From contig CAYXAP010000054.1 in the NCBI GenBank assembly GCA_964462035.1, forward strand, positions 1-64,000: a DNA stretch of 64,000 nucleotides. The letters run 5' to 3'. The DNA is from UBA1660 sp964462035. Lineage in GTDB: Bacteria > Myxococcota_A > Polyangia > Polyangiales > Houyiibacteriaceae. Within the stretch, counting starts at the first letter, position 1; every line of letters begins with the position of its first letter. Both the position numbers and the translations under genes were made by a program. Shown in pieces: positions 58,949-64,000 of the stretch. The notes beneath the pieces are model-generated. The model was given only the letters and a program-made list of their open reading frames with translations. It was not told the DNA's origin and ran no database searches.

Positions 58949-60097
58949 CTACCGGAGCGCCTTGTCGGCCTCGTCGCTGAAGGCCTTCCAGGCCTTGTCG
59001 CCCTTGCCACGCTTGCGAGCGACGAGCGCGATGTACTCCTTGAGGATCTTCAGGTCGCCGAGGTCCTCCTTCACGACCGAGCCGACGAGCTGGCGCGCGA
59101 TCGACTCGGGGCCGACCTTGCCGTCGCCGAAGAAGCGCGCGTGGAGCGCGGCGTCCAGCGCGACCCCGATCGCCTCGGCCGTGGAGAGTGTCGTCGAGGG
59201 CGACTTGATGCTGACCCCGTCGGCGGTCTTGCCCGCGCGGATCTCGCGGAAGACGGTGGTGAGCAGATCGATGATCGGCGTCTCGACCGTGGCAGGGATC
59301 GCGTAGCGCTCGAGCAGCTCCTTCGAGCGCTGCTCGACGATGGCCATCTCGGTCTTCTTGTCGCCGACGATCGGGATGTGGACGTAGTTGAAGCGGCGCT
59401 TGAGCGCGGCGCTGAGATCGTTGACGCCCTGGTCGCGGCTGTTGGCGGTGGCGATGACGTTGAAGCCGGGGCGCGCCTCGACACGGTTGGCGCCGGGCAG
59501 CTCCGGGATCGCGATGGCCTTGTCGCTGAGGATGGAGACCAGCGCGTCCTGCACGTCGGGGACGCAGCGGGTGATCTCCTCGAAGCGGAGCAGGCCGCCG
59601 CGCTTCATGGCGACCATCGTCGGGCTCGGGATCATGTTCTCGGGGGTCGGCCCCTCGGCGATGACCCGGGCGACGTTCCACGAGTACTTGATCTGGTCCT
59701 CGGTGGTGCCGGCGGTGCCCTGGATGACCAGCGTGCTGTCGCCGGCGATCGCGGCGGCGAGGTGCTCGCTCAGCCAGCTCTTGCCGGTGCCGGGCTCGCC
59801 GACCAGCAGCAATGCGCGCTCCGAGGCGAGGGTCACGATGGCCCGCTCGACCAGCCCATCGTCACCGAAGAACTTCCGAGTGATGGCGATCTGCTCGGTC
59901 TTCTTGCCCACCTTCAGCGGGAGCGTCTCGCCGCCGGTGACGTAGCGGAGCACCGCGCGCGGGCTGAGCTTCCAGCTCGGCGGCGCCGCGTCCGAGTCGT
60001 TCGCCGCCAAGGCTTCGATCTGCTTGCCGAACTCGATCTCGGCCGGCGCGCGCAGCACCGACTCTTCTTCGTCCGCCTTCTTCTTCTTGGTCGCCAC
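58949..60097 (-). CDS. MoxR-type AAA+ ATPase
   Basis: The protein has 382 residues. Walker A GEPGTGKS (100-107), Walker B LLRFEE (169-174), sensor 1 Asn in IATANSRD (about 219) and Arg fingers in LKRRF (about 234) are all intact; the long GTAGTTEDQIKYSW insert is typical of the MoxR branch. It probably remodels or activates proteins together with the VWA partner. GTG 60097 has AAAGGA 6-7 nt upstream, a good ribosome-binding site, and follows the first operon gene by 28 nt. Confidence 0.93.
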   Translation of the reverse strand: MATKKKKADEEESVLRAPAEIEFGKQIEALAANDSDAAPPSWKLSPRAVLRYVTGGETLPLKVGKKTEQIAITRKFFGDDGLVERAIVTLASERALLLVGEPGTGKSWLSEHLAAAIAGDSTLVIQGTAGTTEDQIKYSWNVARVIAEGPTPENMIPSPTMVAMKRGGLLRFEEITRCVPDVQDALVSILSDKAIAIPELPGANRVEARPGFNVIATANSRDQGVNDLSAALKRRFNYVHIPIVGDKKTEMAIVEQRSKELLERYAIPATVETPIIDLLTTVFREIRAGKTADGVSIKSPSTTLSTAEAIGVALDAALHARFFGDGKVGPESIARQLVGSVVKEDLGDLKILKEYIALVARKRGKGDKAWKAFSDEADKALR

Positions 60098-60125
60098 GGT
60101 CGTTCCTTTGATGGTGGTCGGAGTC

Positions 60126-61586
60126 TCAGTCGAAGGTCATCGCGCGTACCAGCGCGGCCTTGTCCACGTTCTTCGGGTCGAGCGCGATCATCGTCGGCCG
60201 CTCGTCGCCCAGCAGGCTCAGCGGTTCGAGCACGAGCTTGCCGTGCTCGAAGTGCACGAAGCCGAAGAGGGGAGGGCGCGGGTCCTGCTTGCGCGCTTCG
60301 TCGAGCGCCTTGCGCAGCGGCGAGCCGCTGTCGCCGATGGGCGCTCGCAGCTCGAAGGTCAGCGGCACCTCCGCGTCGTCGAGCTGGACCTGCAGCGTGG
60401 CCGTGGTGTGCTTCTCGCCCTCGCTCAGCTCGCCCATCGACCAGCGGAGGAGCATCGCCTCGTCCTGCAGCTCGATGGGCAGCGAGAGTGGGTCGGGCTG
60501 GTGGTCCGCGACCTTCGCGAGGGTCGCGCCCGGATCCCAGCGGGTGAGCTCGAGCCACTCGGTGAAGGGCTCTTCGATCGTCACCGTGGCCTTGGGCCCG
60601 AGCATCAGCCGGCGCGGGTCGCCTTGGCTGATCGCGACCTGCGCGCCGACGCGCACGACCTTGCCCTCGAGCAGCTCGTTCGGGCGGAACTTCTGCTTCT
60701 GCTCGAGCATGAGCATGGCTTCGGGCGGGACCTTCTGGTCCTCGCGGAGCGGGAACACGAAGGACCAGGAGATCGCGTCGCCGCGCTTCAGCGGCTCGGT
60801 GTCCTCGGTCACCCGGCAGCGCAGCTCGAAGGCCGCGAAGGCGCCCGGCACGTGGCGCTTGAACACGCCGACCACCACGATCGCCAGCTCCTTCATCGGC
60901 ACCGTCTCGGGTCCGCTAGTGAGCCGCGCCCAGCCGTCCGCGTCTTGGTCGGCGAGGGCGGCCTCCATGCCTCGGGCGAGCACCCACGCGCGCCCCAGGA
61001 AGAAGCTGAGTCGGTCCGGCGAGAAGCTCGCGTCCTGCCGCGTGAAGCGCGCGACCTCCTCGGAGGCGATCCGCAGCGTGGAGCCGAGCCGCAGCAGTCG
61101 GCGGCGGGAGGCCTCTTCGAAGGAGACCTTCAGCGCGTCGACGCTCGCCTTCGAGGCCGCCGAGAGACCCGACTGCAGCAGCGTCTCGATCGCTTCGGCG
61201 AGGCGGCCGAGGAAGGCCGCGTCTTCGGTCGGCAGCGGCGGCGCCTTCGCCGTGGGGCTGGCTTCCAGCTCGGCCGGCTCCGCGACTGCCCGCAGCTCCG
61301 CTTCCACCAATCGGAGCGTCAACAGCCGCTCGAGCAGCCGCAGCCGCACCTGCGTCCGCAGCAGCACCACCGACCCCGCCCGGTCGCCCTCGCGCACGGC
61401 CGTCAGCAGCTCGGCCAGCGCGTCCGCCAGACGCGTCGCCCCCATGGCGCGGATCTCGGCCTCGTACGACTCCAGGGCCGTCCGATCGTCGGGCCCCACC
61501 GCCCGAAGTCCGCGCGTCACGAGCGCGTCGAGCGCCGCCTCGATGCGCGCCAGGGTCTCGACCAGCTCCTGCCCTTCGGTGTTCAT
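60126..61586 (-). CDS. unknown protein, first gene of MoxR/DUF5682/VWA operon
   Basis: The protein has 486 residues and is cytoplasmic. The first ~200 residues are helical, with repeated Leu/Ala/Glu heptads (coiled-coil-like). The second half is beta-rich and acidic (KELAIVVVGVFKRHVPGAFA; PLTFELRAPIGDSG; LFGFVHFEHGKLVLEPL). I recognise no domain. The gene heads the operon with MoxR 28 nt downstream, so it is likely a dedicated partner. ATG 61586 is used; TAGAGT (61623-61618) suggests a leader of about 25 nt. Confidence 0.8.
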   Translation of the reverse strand: MNTEGQELVETLARIEAALDALVTRGLRAVGPDDRTALESYEAEIRAMGATRLADALAELLTAVREGDRAGSVVLLRTQVRLRLLERLLTLRLVEAELRAVAEPAELEASPTAKAPPLPTEDAAFLGRLAEAIETLLQSGLSAASKASVDALKVSFEEASRRRLLRLGSTLRIASEEVARFTRQDASFSPDRLSFFLGRAWVLARGMEAALADQDADGWARLTSGPETVPMKELAIVVVGVFKRHVPGAFAAFELRCRVTEDTEPLKRGDAISWSFVFPLREDQKVPPEAMLMLEQKQKFRPNELLEGKVVRVGAQVAISQGDPRRLMLGPKATVTIEEPFTEWLELTRWDPGATLAKVADHQPDPLSLPIELQDEAMLLRWSMGELSEGEKHTTATLQVQLDDAEVPLTFELRAPIGDSGSPLRKALDEARKQDPRPPLFGFVHFEHGKLVLEPLSLLGDERPTMIALDPKNVDKAALVRAMTFD

Positions 61587-61617
61587 CGGAGTGCCATCTG
61601 CGTCGCGGGAGCATGCC

Positions 61618-61623
61618 ACTCTA
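61618..61623 (-). promoter_or_regulatory. -10-like element TAGAGT of the MoxR operon
   Basis: TAGAGT on the minus strand, 31 nt before ATG 61586. It lies 38-43 bp from the divergent promoter at 61661. Confidence 0.4.
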
Positions 61624-61660
61624 CGCGGGGCGTGGGACCTCCTTCCTCGATTGGAGACAA

Positions 61661-61689
61661 TTGCGGCTCGTGTGGAACGGACTCATCAT
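61661..61689 (+). promoter_or_regulatory. promoter TTGCGG-N17-CATCAT
   Basis: A -35-like TTGCGG (61661-61666) and -10-like CATCAT (61684-61689) are separated by 17 nt. The -10 ends 6 nt before GTG 61696, again the leaderless geometry. Confidence 0.5.
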
Positions 61690-61695
61690 GGGGCG

Positions 61696-61869
61696 GTGAT
61701 CAGCACCCTCCGCCGCTGGGCCGCTCGGATGATCGCCTTGGTCGTCACCATCGTGACGCTCGGGATGGTCCAGGTGGAGTGGAACGGGGTGGGTGCGACG
61801 GCTCGCGGAACGAACGAGCGCCCAGAGATCGCCGCGCCGATGGACAGCGGCGAGTCCGACGACGACTGA
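61696..61869 (+). CDS. small single-pass membrane protein
   Basis: The protein has 57 residues: a basic N-terminus (STLRRWAAR), one transmembrane helix (about 12-30) and an acidic tail ending SGESDDD. It was kept because of the well-placed promoter and the coherent membrane topology (positive-inside). No family recognised. It is divergent from the MoxR operon. It could be non-coding; an ATG at residue 12 is an alternative start. Confidence 0.5.
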   Translation: MISTLRRWAARMIALVVTIVTLGMVQVEWNGVGATARGTNERPEIAAPMDSGESDDD

Positions 61870-61939
61870 GAGGTGTTTGCGGGCGCAAAGCATGCGAGTC
61901 TCGGGCCCGCATGACTGACACGTTCGATCGGAGCCGCTC

Positions 61940-62287
61940 ATGAGCATGGGAGCCCTCGTCGCGACCTACGTGGTCGCTGCCCTGCACATCGCCTTCTTCA
62001 TGCTCGAGTCCGTGCTCTGGACCACGCCGAAGGTCCGAAAGATCTTCGGGCAGACCAAGGAAGACGCCGAGACCACCAAGGTGCTCGCGCTCAACCAGGG
62101 GGCCTACAACCTGGCTCTGGCGGCTTCGCTCATCTACGCCGCAGTCGTCGGTGCCCCGGACATCCTGGTCGTGCTCCACGTCTTCATCATCGCGATGGGT
62201 CTCGTGGGGGCGGCGACGGCGAAGATCACCATCCTCTTCCTGCAGTCACTGCCCGCGGGGATCGCGCTCGCGCTCCTGATGATGTGA
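61940..62287 (+). CDS. DUF1304 family membrane protein
   Basis: The protein has 115 residues with four transmembrane helices. The pattern HIAFFMLESVLWTTPKVRK then LALNQGAYNLALA is the DUF1304 signature, a small integral membrane family of unknown function. ATG 61940; ATG 61946 is also in frame. Confidence 0.9.
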   Translation: MSMGALVATYVVAALHIAFFMLESVLWTTPKVRKIFGQTKEDAETTKVLALNQGAYNLALAASLIYAAVVGAPDILVVLHVFIIAMGLVGAATAKITILFLQSLPAGIALALLMM

Positions 62288-62296
62288 GCGGCGCGC

Positions 62297-64000
62297 TCAG
62301 TCGCCGAGCAGCCAGTCGGCGAACGCGACGACCGGCGTGAGGAGCCCTCGGCTGACGGCGCGCAGCGTGGCGTCCTCTCGGATCTCGGCGGCCGCGTCGG
62401 GTCCGAGCTCGTAGTAGGCGTCGACCAACGCACGACCGGGGCCGTTGTTCATCAGGTATCGGTCGCGGAAGCGGCGGAGCACGCCGATCTCTTCGGCCAT
62501 CGGCGTGCCGTAGGTCGCGGTGGCCACGAAGCAGGGCGAGACGGTGGCGAACTCGACGGCGGTGGTCTCGATCTCGACCATCGCCACCGGACCTGCCCAC
62601 TGGCACTCGGCCACGGCGCGGACGCCGATGTAGTAGGTCGCCTCCGGCTCCAGGTGGCCGAGCTCTCCGGTGACCGGCTCGCCCGCCGGGATGGTCGGAT
62701 CGAGCACGAGCGCCTCCTCGACGGCGGCTGCGATCTTCGCCTCGACGCCCCATACCTCGAAGGGCGTGGTCGGGTCGTAAGGGGTCGTCGCCACGCGCAC
62801 TTGGTACTGGAAGACCTCGCGCTCGCTCGCGGGAGCCGAGAAGCTGAGCTCGACGAACTCCCAGGAGCGCTCGGCGTCGAGCGTCGCCGTGAGCTCGCCG
62901 GGCATGGCGGGCGGCGACTCCGCGGCGTCGTTGCAGCGATCGAGGCAGCCCATGGCGTGGCAGATGAAGCCGAAGCCGCACATGTCGTCCGTCGTGCAGT
63001 CGCTGAAGCAGATGTCTGGCGGCGTCGGCGCGCTGCACACGTTCGTGGGCACTACCTGCAGCGACGCACGGGTTCCGTCGCTGCGCATCATCAAGCGGTC
63101 GGCGCCGCTGCCCGGCTGACCGTCGGGGTCGTTCGCGATGGTCGAGTCGAGCGGGCGGACGTCGCCATCGAGACCGTGGATCTCGCCGTAGCCGGTGGGG
63201 TCGGCGGCCGTGAAGACGCCGCCGGAGGCGTCGAGCTGGAACGGGACCGCGTAGAGGATCGTCGGCTGGCCTCGGTAGGGATAGCCGTAGTCGCCGGCGC
63301 GGTCGCCGGCCCAGGCGTCCCAGTGGGTCAGGGCTTCCGGGAAGCTCGCGGGGCTCGGCAGCCGCTCCGGTCCCCAATGGGCTCCATGGTGGTCTCCTTC
63401 GACGTTGACCTCGATGAACATCACGTAGTCGCCATCGGGCCACTCGGCGGGGAACGAGAACTGGAGCGTCTGGGGCATCTCGGCGGGGGGCGTGGCCATC
63501 GAGACCGCGTCGATCTCGGGCATCGCCGCGCGGGTCTCTTCGAGGAAGAGCCGCGCGTCCGGGTGGTCGTCGCGCCCGAAGGACTCGAGGTCGCGGCGCG
63601 CAGGGTAGAGCGAGTGGAGGCCGAGGGGGCGCATGGTGTGCGCCATCTCGAGGTCGCCGCCTTCGAACGACGCGACGATGGCGAAGGGCTCGGCGTAGCC
63701 ATTGCGTACGTCGTCTTCGTCGACGTAGCGGCCCTTGTCGCTGTTGAAGAGGGTGGGGCACGCCATCGCATCGACGGTCGGGTCGATGGAGTCGAGGGTC
63801 TCCTTGCTGGAGAAGCTCTCGTTGAAGGACAGGCAGTAGTAGTCGTCGGGGCTGTCGTCCTGCGACGTCTGGGATGCGTACCCTTCGCTCGAGCGATCCT
63901 GGAAGATCACGCGCCGGAAGGGTTCGGCGCCTTCCTGCTCGAGGCGGCGGTGTCCCCAGATCGGCAGCACCCCTTCGCGCCGGCCGTACGGCCAGTGGTA
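62297..64000 (-). CDS. large extracellular protein with CFI-box C-terminal domain, N-terminus outside window
   Basis: The frame is open to the window edge, so the N-terminus is missing; 568 codons are visible. The protein is acidic, with a Cys-rich stretch near the middle (CFSDCTTDDMCGFGFIC), a fibronectin-type III-like domain (about 370-480) and the C-terminal CFI-box region CFVATATYGTPMAEEI followed by RRFRDRYLM and RALVDAYYELGPDAA. This C-terminal domain marks surface or secreted myxobacterial proteins and is thought to be a sorting or anchoring element. Function of the remainder unknown. Confidence 0.8.
   Translation of the reverse strand, partial: YHWPYGRREGVLPIWGHRRLEQEGAEPFRRVIFQDRSSEGYASQTSQDDSPDDYYCLSFNESFSSKETLDSIDPTVDAMACPTLFNSDKGRYVDEDDVRNGYAEPFAIVASFEGGDLEMAHTMRPLGLHSLYPARRDLESFGRDDHPDARLFLEETRAAMPEIDAVSMATPPAEMPQTLQFSFPAEWPDGDYVMFIEVNVEGDHHGAHWGPERLPSPASFPEALTHWDAWAGDRAGDYGYPYRGQPTILYAVPFQLDASGGVFTAADPTGYGEIHGLDGDVRPLDSTIANDPDGQPGSGADRLMMRSDGTRASLQVVPTNVCSAPTPPDICFSDCTTDDMCGFGFICHAMGCLDRCNDAAESPPAMPGELTATLDAERSWEFVELSFSAPASEREVFQYQVRVATTPYDPTTPFEVWGVEAKIAAAVEEALVLDPTIPAGEPVTGELGHLEPEATYYIGVRAVAECQWAGPVAMVEIETTAVEFATVSPCFVATATYGTPMAEEIGVLRRFRDRYLMNNGPGRALVDAYYELGPDAAAEIREDATLRAVSRGLLTPVVAFADWLLGD

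Noticed and set aside
1..64000. Mobile elements or prophage
   Set aside because: No transposase, integrase, recombinase or phage structural protein was recognised on either strand.

Overview
The window looks like chromosomal DNA of a myxobacterium-like member of the Myxococcota (Polyangia/Sandaracinus-type). This is inferred from very high GC, dense gene packing, a Ser/Thr kinase with a transmembrane tail, and many Cys-rich lipoproteins (RCC1, FG-GAP, VWA, DUF5648, PQQ-like, CFI-box CTERM types). I see no insertion sequence, integrase, prophage, CRISPR array or rRNA. The single RNA gene is an odd tRNA-Cys(GCA)-like gene on the minus strand at 36805-36879.

Layout. 1-8404: a truncated DUF1588/1592-like lipoprotein, then a winged-helix protein divergent from a kinase, PEGA/TPR protein, RCC1 lipoprotein and TPR lipoprotein cassette. 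8409-14886: a PlsC-like acyltransferase, an APC amino-acid permease, a secreted esterase, and a LysR regulator divergent from an SDR/hydrolase fusion across a palindromic operator. 14823-19231: VWA and TPR proteins, a DUF5648 lipoprotein, a small zinc-ribbon protein and a fatty acid desaturase. 19276-26829: a GT-C-like membrane protein followed by an overlapping PSD1 / DUF1501 / cytochrome-like operon. 26835-34186 (minus): DUF3105, FG-GAP/CARDB, di-heme peroxidase, CDF transporter, Cys-rich lipoprotein and a second GT-C-like protein. 34218-38052: a divergent pair of membrane proteins, a diiron protein, the tRNA locus and a YkgJ-like protein. 38117-48162: an RND/MMPL exporter, an SDR reductase, a large membrane protein, an acyl-CoA dehydrogenase, a BRCT-BRCT-SWIM protein, a PQQ-like lipoprotein and a mono-heme lipoprotein. 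48180-55172 (minus): polyphosphate kinase, an unusual cytochrome oxidase subunit II, an SLC4-like anion transporter, a RidA-GNAT fusion and a duplicated-domain lipoprotein. 55230-61586 (minus): a four-gene operon of unknown protein, MoxR ATPase, DUF5682 protein and VWA protein. 61696-64000: a 57-residue membrane peptide, DUF1304, and a CFI-box CTERM protein cut by the window edge.

Two themes stand out. First, many genes have a TANNNT-like hexamer ending 6 nt before the start codon, which suggests widespread leaderless transcription and often decides the start. Second, several proteins carry unusual architectures: an expanded CuA loop, BRCT2+SWIM, RidA+GNAT, SDR+hydrolase, and an EIIA-like domain on an SLC4-type transporter. 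The MoxR/DUF5682/VWA operon is the best candidate for a poorly described multi-gene system.
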